Source of the DNA: JAFAXD01 sp035472475 | GTDB taxonomy: Bacteria; Pseudomonadota; Alphaproteobacteria; Rhizobiales; Xanthobacteraceae | Assembly (NCBI GenBank): GCA_035472475.1 | Contig: DATIPA010000210.1 | Coordinates: forward strand, 1 to 24,285 | DNA: 24,285 nucleotides | Reading direction: 5' to 3' | Shown: piece by piece, positions 16,224 to 23,308 of the stretch | Layout of the letters: each line of letters begins with the position of its first letter | How positions within the stretch are numbered: position 1 is the first letter of the stretch | Made by a program: the position numbers and the translations under genes | Notes under the pieces: model-generated | The model's database searches: none | What the model saw: only the letters and a program-made list of their open reading frames with translations | What the model was told of the DNA's origin: nothing

Positions 16224-17309
16224 CTAGCTCGCCTTCTGCAGGAGGCCCGACTTGGACGCGATCACGCCCATCAGATCATTCCACGATTTGGTGAACGACG
16301 TGGCGCCTTCGTTCTGAAGCTGGAGGGCCAAGCCTGCTACGTCGATTCCGTCGCGGGCGAATTGCGCCAGCACGGTTTCGCTATCGCCGCCGTCGGCCGG
16401 CAGCAGGGAACCGACCTCGCCGTGCTCGGCAAACGCAAGCAAAGTCTTATCCGGCATCGTGTTCACGGTGAACGGCGCGTTCAGCGCCTTCACGTAGATG
16501 ATGTCAGAAGCGTTCGGATCCTTGGTGCCGGTGCTCGCCCACAGCAGGCGCTGGGGCCGGGCGCCCTCGTTGTAGGCGCGCAGCCAGCGCGCCGAGCCGA
16601 GCAACTCGCGATAAGCCTTGTAGGTGCGTTTCGCGACCGCGATGCCAAGCCGGTTGTTGAGCTGCGCGGGAACCTTTCCGGTCACCGCGACATCCCAGCG
16701 GCTGATGAACAGCGAGGCAACGGACCCGACATCCGGGGAACGGCCGGCTTCGATCCGGCGCTCGATCCCGCGCATGTAGGCATCTGCCGCGGCCAGATAC
16801 TGGTCAGCGGAGAACAGCAGGGTGACGTTGATCGGGATCCCCGCAAAGATCGCTTCCTCAATGGCAGGCAGACCTTCGGGTGTGCCGGGAATCTTGATGA
16901 AGACGTTGGGCCGTTTCGCGCGCGCGTGCAGATCCTGCGCCATCGCGAGCGTGGTTTTGGTATCGCGTGCCAGGAGCGGCGACACCTCGAGCGAAACCCA
17001 GCCATCGACACCGCGGGTGCGGTCGTGGACCGGGCGAAAGATGTCGGCCGCTTGCGTGATGTCCTCGAGCGCGAGTTCGAAGAACAGGTTTTCACCCGAC
17101 TTTCCTTGCTTCAATTTATTGCTGATGGCTGTGTCGTAGTCACTGCTGTTCTTGATGGCGTGATCGAAGATCGTCGGGTTCGACGTGAGGCCGGTAACTG
17201 ACAGCTCGTCGACATAACGGCGAAGCGTGCCGGCGGCCAGCATCCCGCGCGTGATGTTGTCGAGCCACAGGCTCTGGCCCAGGTCGTGGAGTTTTCGTGT
17301 CGCGCTCAT
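16224..17309 (-). CDS. tal: Transaldolase
   Basis: This 361-residue transaldolase transfers a dihydroxyacetone unit from sedoheptulose-7-P to glyceraldehyde-3-P. The Schiff-base Lys is Lys139 in NVFIKIPGTPEG, followed by GIPINVTLLFS. VTGLTSNPTIFDHAI near residue 38 and the C-terminal SWNDLMGVI are typical of the longer transaldolase subfamily seen alone or as the N-terminal half of Tal-Pgi fusions. I chose the ATG at 17309 because it starts the conserved KLHDLGQSLWLDNI and overlaps the zwf stop by ATGA; the open frame upstream is a shadow. Here it is an independent protein that ends in a normal stop before the kinase gene. Confidence 0.95.
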   Translation of the reverse strand: MSATRKLHDLGQSLWLDNITRGMLAAGTLRRYVDELSVTGLTSNPTIFDHAIKNSSDYDTAISNKLKQGKSGENLFFELALEDITQAADIFRPVHDRTRGVDGWVSLEVSPLLARDTKTTLAMAQDLHARAKRPNVFIKIPGTPEGLPAIEEAIFAGIPINVTLLFSADQYLAAADAYMRGIERRIEAGRSPDVGSVASLFISRWDVAVTGKVPAQLNNRLGIAVAKRTYKAYRELLGSARWLRAYNEGARPQRLLWASTGTKDPNASDIIYVKALNAPFTVNTMPDKTLLAFAEHGEVGSLLPADGGDSETVLAQFARDGIDVAGLALQLQNEGATSFTKSWNDLMGVIASKSGLLQKAS

Positions 17310-18892
17310 GATGTCACCTTCAGGCGGGAACGCTGCTGGGCAGCGGGAATATCGGGTTGCACGCGGTTTCCTCCGATCGGCAGCCATTTGCGGCCGTCGC
17401 GCGCGAGCAGAAGGTCGGCTGTATGCGGACCGGCGCTGCCGGCGGCATAGTTTGGAAAGTCCTTGGGTGGGTCGCGCGACCACGCATCGAGCAGTGGCTG
17501 AATGGCTTGCCAGGCTGCTTCCACGGTATCGGCGCGCTGAAACAAAGTGGCATCGCCCAACAGGCAATCGTAGATCAGCGTCTCGTAACCGACCGCGACC
17601 ACGGGTGCAAAATAGCTGCTGTACGCGAAGTCCATCGCGACCCCGTCGATCTCGATCTCCTGACCTGGCCGCTTGGCGCTAAAGCTGATCGACAGGCCTT
17701 CATCGGGCTGAATGCGCAGCATGAGGATGTTCGGGGGCAGATGTTCGACCGGCGTATCGCGAAACAGCGCATAGGGCGCCTGCCGGAAGTGGACCGCGAT
17801 TTCGGTCGTCCGCGCGGCGAGACGCTTGCCGGTACGGAGGTAGAACGGCACGCCGGCCCAGCGCCAATTGTCGATTCCGATTCTGAGCGCCACGTAGGTC
17901 TCGGTATTGGAATCCGGCGCCACATCCGGTTCATGGCGATAGTCGGGGACGGGCTGGCCGAGCTCGGTTCCGCGATTGTATTGGCCGCGCACGACATCGG
18001 TAGCCGCAATCGGGTGTATCGCATGAAACAGCTCGGTCTGTTTGTTGCGGACGGCGTCGGCGTTGAACGAGCTTGGCGGCTCGATCGCAATCATGGCGAG
18101 GAGCTGAAACAGATGGTTGGGCACCATGTCGCGTAAGGCGCCAGTTTGCTCGTAGAAGCGGCCGCGGTGCTCGACCCCGACGGTTTCTGCAACGGTGATC
18201 TGGACGTGGTCGATATGGTCGCGCGTCCACAGCGGTTCAAAGATGCCGTTGGCGAACCGCAGCACCAGAATGTTCTGGACCGTCTCCTTTCCGAGGAAAT
18301 GATCAATCCTGTAAACTTGGTCCTCCGAAAGGACCTTGAGGACGCGGGCGTTGAGCGCTTCGGCGGACGCAAGGTCGTGGCCGAACGGCTTCTCGATGAT
18401 GACCCGCCGCCAGGCGTCGCTCGATTGCCCGGTAAGGCCGGCCTTTCCGAGTTGCTCGATCACGGGAGCGAAGAACCTGTCGGCGACCGCCAAATAGAAC
18501 AGGCCGTTTGCGGCCTGCTTGTGCTTCGCCAGCAGGGTCTTGAGTTTGGTAAACGTCGCGTCGTCGGCAAAGTCGCCGCACAAGTATTGCATGCGTTGCG
18601 TGAGCCAGGACCAGGCCGCTTCATCGACCGCGCAGCCGGTAAACTGCTCAAGCATTTCGCTGAGGCTTTGGATCCAGTCCTTCGGAGGTCGATCGTTGTG
18701 ATCGACCCCGATCACTGAAAAGTCATCCGACAGCTTGTTGGCGCGTACAAGGTTGTACAAAGCAGGCACAATCAGGCGCTTGGTGAGGTCGCCTGATGCC
18801 CCGAAGATCGTCATCACGGCTGGCGGCGCACGGCGTTCGCGAAGATGTGAAGCGCCCTGCGCTGCTGCGGATCCTGATTGCGTGGGTGTCAT
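17306..18892 (-). CDS. zwf: Glucose-6-phosphate 1-dehydrogenase
   Basis: This is the first enzyme of the oxidative pentose phosphate and Entner-Doudoroff routes, oxidising glucose-6-P to the lactone, 528 residues. It has the coenzyme loop GASGDLTKR (31-39), EKPFGHD (167-173) and the active-site RIDHFLGKE (195-203), plus the ANGIFEPLW segment. After the second strand the sequence reads IGVDHND, lacking an obvious Arg for the NADP 2'-phosphate, so coenzyme preference is uncertain. The start is the ATG at 18892; Met27 (MTIFGASG) is an alternative. It is the first gene of the nine-gene operon and shares a 363-bp divergent gap with the GH15 gene. Confidence 0.96.
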   Translation of the reverse strand: MTPTQSGSAAAQGASHLRERRAPPAVMTIFGASGDLTKRLIVPALYNLVRANKLSDDFSVIGVDHNDRPPKDWIQSLSEMLEQFTGCAVDEAAWSWLTQRMQYLCGDFADDATFTKLKTLLAKHKQAANGLFYLAVADRFFAPVIEQLGKAGLTGQSSDAWRRVIIEKPFGHDLASAEALNARVLKVLSEDQVYRIDHFLGKETVQNILVLRFANGIFEPLWTRDHIDHVQITVAETVGVEHRGRFYEQTGALRDMVPNHLFQLLAMIAIEPPSSFNADAVRNKQTELFHAIHPIAATDVVRGQYNRGTELGQPVPDYRHEPDVAPDSNTETYVALRIGIDNWRWAGVPFYLRTGKRLAARTTEIAVHFRQAPYALFRDTPVEHLPPNILMLRIQPDEGLSISFSAKRPGQEIEIDGVAMDFAYSSYFAPVVAVGYETLIYDCLLGDATLFQRADTVEAAWQAIQPLLDAWSRDPPKDFPNYAAGSAGPHTADLLLARDGRKWLPIGGNRVQPDIPAAQQRSRLKVTS

Positions 18893-19255
18893 GGTCTTGT
18901 GCGTCTCACGGCCCGCCGGTTGCTGTCACGGTCGCGGACAAAGCGGATTGCGCGAGGAAGCGACAACCGGCCTGCAGCCGCCTTGAGGGTATTGAACCAT
19001 ACGGCAATGAATTGCATAGCCGGAAAGTACTAGCCCAAAGCACTATAAGCGGATTGCTCGTCGTTTACCGTACAACCGGGGCCGCTTTCCTTGGTTCCGG
19101 CCCCGGACGGGGCTAGCGCGGGAACTCTTTTCCCCACGAGTGTTTCGGAATACCGCGCCCGATCGGCACCTTGCGTAAGAGCGCGGGTTGGGGTTGGCTA
19201 AACGGCAGGGTCGGCCGACAATGGACGCACGGGGTTCTCATCTGAAAAAGCTGCC
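18893..19255. other. Divergent intergenic region between zwf operon and GH15 gene
   Basis: This 363-bp stretch has no convincing gene and must hold the promoters of the zwf operon (-) and the GH15 gene (+). Visible items are an AT-richer patch around 19000-19075, a tight GCCCCG-ga-CGGGGC inverted repeat (19100-19113), a palindrome GTCGGCCGAC (19210-19219), and GGAAC boxes on both strands. No standard sigma-70 promoter with good boxes and spacing was found. Confidence 0.6.
19074..19098 (-). promoter_or_regulatory. Possible EcfG-type (general stress) promoter for zwf operon
   Basis: On the minus strand GGAAC (19098-19094) is followed after 16 bp by GGTT (19077-19074). This is close to the alphaproteobacterial EcfG sigma consensus GGAAC-N16/17-CGTT with one mismatch. 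It would give a leader of roughly 175 nt before zwf. Chance occurrence in a region this size is quite possible. Confidence 0.22.
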
Positions 19256-21043
19256 GTGACCCTCCGAATTGAAGACTATGCGCTGATTGGAAACTGCGAA
19301 ACGGCGGCCCTGGTCGGACGCAACGGTTCGATCGACTGGCTATGCCTGCCGCGATTTGATTCCGATACATGTTTTGCCGCGCTGCTCGGCGCGCCCGAGA
19401 ACGGTCGGTGGATCATCGCGCCAGACGGCGCCGCAGAGATCTCCAGACGCTACCGCGACCGGACGCTTATTCTGGAGACCACGTTCACGACGCCCGGAGG
19501 AAGGGCGGTTCTCATCGATTTCATGCTGCCCAACAGCGGCGTGCCCGAAGTGGTGCGCATCGTGGTCGGTCTCGAGGGCCGCGTGAAGTTTCGCACCGAG
19601 CTCGTCGTCCGTTTCGATTATGGCGTCACAATTCCTTGGGTGAGCCGGCTCGAGGACAATACTTTGCGAGCTGTGGCGGGCCCGCAGATGCTCGTGCTCA
19701 GGACCCCGGTAATGCTCCGCGGCGAAGACATGAGGACGGTCGGCGAGTTTACCGTGGAGGCGGGCGCACAAGTGCCGTTTGTGTTGACCAGCGCGCTGTC
19801 GCACCTCAGTCCGCCCGCGCAGCGCGATGCGGTGGCTGCACTCGAAGAGACGGAACGGTTCTGGGTCGGTTGGTCGTCGCAGTGTAAAGAAGCCGGGCGT
19901 TGGTCTGACGACGTCCTGCGATCACTGATCACGCTAAAAGCGCTGACCTTTGCGCCCACCGGAGGGACTGTGGCGGCGCCGACCACGTCACTGCCGGAGG
20001 CAATCGGCGGGAATCGCAACTGGGATTATCGCTACTGCTGGGTGCGCGATGCAACGTTGACACTGCTCGCGCTGATGGGGGCGGGATATTACGAGGAGGC
20101 GTTGGCGTGGCGCGACTGGCTGGTGCGAGCGGTTGCCGGCAGCCCGCCCCAGCTACAAATCATGTACGGCGTGGCCGGGGAGCGACGCCTGTGGGAGTGG
20201 GAGGTGCCGTGGCTTGCCGGATACGAGCAGTCGCGGCCGGTGCGCGTCGGCAATGCGGCGCACGGGCAGCTGCAGCTCGACGTGTACGGCGAGTTGATGG
20301 ACGCGCTTTACCAGGCGCGGCGCGGAGGACTCCCGGAAAGTGAGCCGACCTGGGCCGTCGAAGAGGCGATCCTTGAGCACCTCGCATCGATCTGGCGCGA
20401 GCCGGACTATGGGATCTGGGAAGTGCGCGGAGAGCCCCGACACTTCACCTACTCGAAAATGATGGCCTGGGTCGCATTCGATCGCGGCATCAGGAGCATT
20501 CAGGAATTCGGGAGCAAGGGACCGATCGAGGACTGGATTCGCATTCGCGCGGAGATTCACGACGACGTCTGCCGCAATGGAATTGACCCACAGCGCGGGT
20601 GCTTCGTCCAGGCCTATGGCAGCAGCGAGCTTGACGCCAGTCTTCTGCTATTGCCGGCGATCGGATTTTTACCGCCCGAAGACCCGCGCGTGCGCGCCAC
20701 CGTGGAAGCGATCGAACAGAAGCTGGTGGTGAACGGTTTGGTGCGTCGCTACGACACTGGGCGCGTCGACGACGGTCTGCCGGCCGGGGAGGGCGCGTTC
20801 CTGGCCTGCAGCTTCTGGCTGGCGGACGCTTACGTCCTGCTCGGCCGCACCGAGGAAGCCGAACGACTGTTTGAACGGTTGCTGCGGTTGCGCAACGACG
20901 TCGGTTTGCTTGCCGAGGAGTACGACCATGGGCGCGGGCGTCAGGTCGGCAACTTCCCGCAGGCCTTTTCTCACATTTCGCTGATCGGCACCGCGCATAA
21001 CCTGACCCATCACCAGAAGCCGGTGGAGCAGCGCGCCTCATAG
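19256..21043 (+). CDS. GH15 family glucoamylase/trehalase-type glycoside hydrolase
   Basis: This 595-residue glycoside hydrolase family 15 protein has an N-terminal beta-sandwich (about 1-215, opening IEDYALIGNCETAALVGRNGSIDWLC) and an (alpha/alpha)6 barrel. Key segments are NRNWDYRYCWVRDATLTL (253-270), DVYGELMDAL, the proposed acid in GIWEVRG (Glu389) and the proposed base in LAEEYDH (Glu554 or Glu555), then GNFPQAFSHI. Bacterial members of this shape include inverting trehalases and glucoamylases, which release beta-glucose from trehalose or maltosaccharides. No signal peptide is visible, so it acts in the cytosol. The start is the GTG at 19256 with only a weak ribosome site; no in-frame upstream ATG is nearby. 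It is divergent from the zwf operon, so released glucose could feed the ROK kinase. Confidence 0.9.
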   Translation: MTLRIEDYALIGNCETAALVGRNGSIDWLCLPRFDSDTCFAALLGAPENGRWIIAPDGAAEISRRYRDRTLILETTFTTPGGRAVLIDFMLPNSGVPEVVRIVVGLEGRVKFRTELVVRFDYGVTIPWVSRLEDNTLRAVAGPQMLVLRTPVMLRGEDMRTVGEFTVEAGAQVPFVLTSALSHLSPPAQRDAVAALEETERFWVGWSSQCKEAGRWSDDVLRSLITLKALTFAPTGGTVAAPTTSLPEAIGGNRNWDYRYCWVRDATLTLLALMGAGYYEEALAWRDWLVRAVAGSPPQLQIMYGVAGERRLWEWEVPWLAGYEQSRPVRVGNAAHGQLQLDVYGELMDALYQARRGGLPESEPTWAVEEAILEHLASIWREPDYGIWEVRGEPRHFTYSKMMAWVAFDRGIRSIQEFGSKGPIEDWIRIRAEIHDDVCRNGIDPQRGCFVQAYGSSELDASLLLLPAIGFLPPEDPRVRATVEAIEQKLVVNGLVRRYDTGRVDDGLPAGEGAFLACSFWLADAYVLLGRTEEAERLFERLLRLRNDVGLLAEEYDHGRGRQVGNFPQAFSHISLIGTAHNLTHHQKPVEQRAS

Positions 21044-21100
21044 CAGGTGCCAGCGCGGCGATGAGCGCGCTTGGCTCCCATGACAAGTACGATCGGCGAG

Positions 21101-21129
21101 CCTGCGGCCCCTTGGGATTGGGCCGCAGG
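21101..21129 (+). terminator. Strong inverted repeat after GH15 gene
   Basis: Ten-base arms CCTGCGGCCC (21101-21110) and GGGCCGCAGG (21120-21129) enclose a 9-nt loop, 58 bp after the GH15 stop. There is no T-run, so it may be a Rho-assisted or T-less terminator that insulates grxD. It may also mark the right border of the inserted metabolic block. Confidence 0.4.
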
Positions 21130-21207
21130 TGCGCTACATAACCCCTAACGTGGCGCGGGGCTGAATCGCCGCCCGATCACCGCCGGCGAAGCACAGGATG
21201 GACGTTG

Positions 21208-21546
21208 ATGAGCATCGAGCAATTCATTGAAAGCGAAGTGAAATCCAACGACGTTGTGCTGTTTATGAAAGGCACGCCGCAGTTCCCGATGTGCGGTTTT
21301 TCGGGTCAGATCGTGCAGATTCTCGATTATCTCGGCGTGCCCTTCAAAGGGTTGAACGTGCTCGAATCGGACGAGCTGCGTCAAGGCATAAAGTCCTACT
21401 CGAACTGGCCGACGATTCCCCAGCTCTATGTGAAGGGCGAGTTCGTCGGCGGCTGCGACATCGTGCGCGAGATGTTTCAGGCCAACGAGCTGCAGCAGGT
21501 GTTCAAGGACAAGGGCGTGCCTGTGCGGGAAAACGCGTCCGCTTGA
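21208..21546 (+). CDS. grxD: CGFS-type monothiol glutaredoxin
   Basis: This 112-residue Grx4/GrxD-type protein binds a [2Fe-2S] cluster with glutathione and works with BolA proteins in iron-sulfur delivery and iron sensing. The active site is CGFS (residues 29-32) within MKGTPQFPMCGFSGQ, with WPTIPQLYVKGEFVGGCDIV providing the glutathione-binding cis-Pro (TIP) and the GGCD motif. I chose the ATG at 21208 (MSIEQFIES); the preceding codon is TTG. AGGA lies upstream as a ribosome site. The gene is convergent with rpsD. Confidence 0.96.
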   Translation: MSIEQFIESEVKSNDVVLFMKGTPQFPMCGFSGQIVQILDYLGVPFKGLNVLESDELRQGIKSYSNWPTIPQLYVKGEFVGGCDIVREMFQANELQQVFKDKGVPVRENASA

Positions 21547-21568
21547 TTTAAGCGGATGCACTTGATGT

Positions 21569-21588
21569 GGCCGTCGCTCACGACGGTC
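21569..21588. terminator. Bidirectional hairpin between grxD and rpsD
   Basis: CCGTCG-ctca-CGACGG, extended by a G-U and a G-C pair, forms an 8-bp stem in the 62-bp gap between the convergent grxD and rpsD genes. It lacks a clear T-run on either side. Its position between converging stops makes a shared terminator the simplest reading. Confidence 0.45.
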
Positions 21589-21608
21589 ACGGCACGCAGC
21601 AACAGCGG

Positions 21609-22226
21609 CTAGCGCGAGTAGTACTCGACGACCAGGTGCGGTTCCATCTGCGTCGGGTAGGGCACTTCGCCCAACGACGGTACCCGCGTGAGTTTCGCCG
21701 TCATCTTGGAGTGGTCGGTTTCGATGTAGTCGGGCACGTCGCGCTCCGGCAGTCCGGTCGCCTCCAGCACCAGCGCGAGCTGGCGCGACTTTTCCTTGAT
21801 CTCGATGGTGTCGCCGATCTTGAGCCGGTAGCTCGGGATTGTCACGCGCCGACCGTTCACCTTGATATGTCCGTGGTTGATGAACTGGCGGGCCGCGAAC
21901 ACGGTGGGCACGAACTTCGCGCGATAGACCGCCGCATCAAGCCGGCGCTCAAGCAGTTCGATCAGGTGCGCGCCGGAGTCGCCCTTCATCCGGATCGCCT
22001 CCTCGTAAATTCCGCGGAACTGGCGCTCTGAAATGTTGGCGTAATAGCCCTTCAGCTTCTGCTTGGCGCGCAGCTGCACGCCATAGTCGGAGAGCTTGCC
22101 TTTGCGGCGCTGGCCGTGCTGACCGGGCCCGTATTCCCGGCGGTTCACGGGGCTCTTTGGGCGGCCCCAGATATTCTGGCCCATACGGCGATCGATTTTG
22201 TACTTCGCCTCACTGCGCTTCGTCAT
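21609..22226 (-). CDS. rpsD: 30S ribosomal protein S4
   Basis: This 205-residue primary 16S rRNA-binding protein nucleates the 30S body and, in many bacteria, also represses its own mRNA. The N-terminus MTKRSEAKYKIDRRMGQNIW and the S4 RNA-binding domain (LIELLERRLDAAVYRAKFVPTV, then HIKVNGRRVTIPSYRLKIGD) are classic. The usual alphaproteobacterial form without N-terminal Cys zinc ligands is seen. It is a stand-alone gene rather than part of the alpha operon, as is normal in this class. The 170-bp upstream region holds two symmetric elements described separately. Confidence 0.98.
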   Translation of the reverse strand: MTKRSEAKYKIDRRMGQNIWGRPKSPVNRREYGPGQHGQRRKGKLSDYGVQLRAKQKLKGYYANISERQFRGIYEEAIRMKGDSGAHLIELLERRLDAAVYRAKFVPTVFAARQFINHGHIKVNGRRVTIPSYRLKIGDTIEIKEKSRQLALVLEATGLPERDVPDYIETDHSKMTAKLTRVPSLGEVPYPTQMEPHLVVEYYSR

Positions 22227-22277
22227 CGCGTCCTCAATTCGAGTTGTTGTGCTGCGAGGAAACGCGCCCTCCTTTGC

Positions 22278-22314
22278 TCAGGGTTCTCATCCCTGAACCG
22301 ACAGGTCCGGACCT
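22278..22314. promoter_or_regulatory. Hairpin and 12-bp palindrome upstream of rpsD
   Basis: TCAGGG-ttctcat-CCCTGA (22278-22296) lies beside the perfect palindrome AGGTCCGGACCT (22303-22314), both in the gap between murI and rpsD. They could end the murI transcript or form the rpsD leader, where S4 autoregulation could act. No T-run is present, and the function is not established. Confidence 0.3.
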
Positions 22315-22396
22315 AGCGTGAGGGCCGCACCATGGGTCGCGAAATGCCCACGGAATACCGCGGGCCGGCGGTTTCTAGGGACAAAACAGGAGGGTG

Positions 22397-23209
22397 TCAA
22401 ATCGTGCTGGGCACACTAACGCGCGTACCGGCTGCGATCCCGAACTGGGCGAGCGCCTTCGCAAGCGCCGGCGAGGGCGCATGCCCTGACGTGAAAATCG
22501 CGCGCACAGGCGGGCCGCTCGCGTCCGAGGGCTTGCCGGTGAGGTCCAAGACCCGGCGCGCGATCGCGGGAGCAGGGTCGATCCACGCGACCTGCCACGG
22601 CGCAAGCCGCGTCAGCCACGCATGCAGCAGCGGGTAATGCGTGCAGGCGAGCGCAATCATGTCGGTGCGGCGGCCGCCCTCTTCGACAAAGCAGGGCGTC
22701 ATCTCAGCCGCGACCGTGGCGTCATCGACCGGTTCACCGCGCAACGCCGCCTCCGCAACACCCGCGAGCCGCGCCGAGCCGACGAGCTTCACGTCGCAGC
22801 CCTGGCCGAAATCGCGGATCAGCGCACGGGTATATTCGCGCCGCACCGTCGCCTGGGTTCCGAGCACCGACACCCGCTTGCTTCGCGAGGCCGCGCACGC
22901 CGGCTTGATCGCCGGCACAGTGCCGACGAACGGCACTGCGTAACGCTCGCGCAGATGCGGCAACACCAGGGTCGACGCGGTGTTGCAAGCGATCACCACG
23001 AGATCGGGAGTGTGGTCCGCAATCAGCGTGCCGATCAAAGCCACCACGCGCGTGACCAGCGCCGCTTCCTCCTGCGCCCCGTAGGGAAAAAACGCATCGT
23101 CGGCCACATAGACAAGCGCCGCATCCGGCCGCGCGCACTCGATCTCGCGCAGGACCGTGAGGCCGCCGAGGCCGGAGTCAAAGACCAGAATGGAAGGCGG
23201 GGACCGCAT
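22397..23209 (-). CDS. murI: Glutamate racemase
   Basis: This 270-residue cytosolic racemase makes D-glutamate for peptidoglycan. Both catalytic cysteines are present: Cys75 in VIACNTAST and Cys189 in ALACTHYPLL. The substrate loop DSGLGGLTVL (11-20) and FFPYG (40-44) are also intact. It is separated from rpsD by 170 bp and transcribed in the same direction. The ATG at 23209 begins right before the conserved first strand. Upstream lies a tyrosine recombinase gene rather than a housekeeping gene, so its original promoter region may have been altered by integration. Confidence 0.96.
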   Translation of the reverse strand: MRSPPSILVFDSGLGGLTVLREIECARPDAALVYVADDAFFPYGAQEEAALVTRVVALIGTLIADHTPDLVVIACNTASTLVLPHLRERYAVPFVGTVPAIKPACAASRSKRVSVLGTQATVRREYTRALIRDFGQGCDVKLVGSARLAGVAEAALRGEPVDDATVAAEMTPCFVEEGGRRTDMIALACTHYPLLHAWLTRLAPWQVAWIDPAPAIARRVLDLTGKPSDASGPPVRAIFTSGHAPSPALAKALAQFGIAAGTRVSVPSTI

Positions 23210-23244
23210 GTCGGGCGTGCATCAGATCGGGTTTGATTGCGCCA

Positions 23245-23267
23245 TCAGGTGACTTCTGCTCACCTGA
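23245..23267. terminator. 8-bp perfect hairpin between integrase and murI
   Basis: TCAGGTGA (23245-23252) and TCACCTGA (23260-23267) enclose a 7-nt loop. On the minus strand it lies after the integrase stop and before murI. It lacks a T-run. It may end the integrase transcript, or may be a recombinase core or arm site near the element border. Confidence 0.35.
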
Positions 23268-23308
23268 CCCAAAGTATCATCTATTTGAGGCAATTATTAA
23301 ATTCAGGT

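Noticed and set aside
23210..23308. tRNA gene as integrase target
   Set aside because: No cloverleaf arms or T-loop-like sequence could be seen in the gap.
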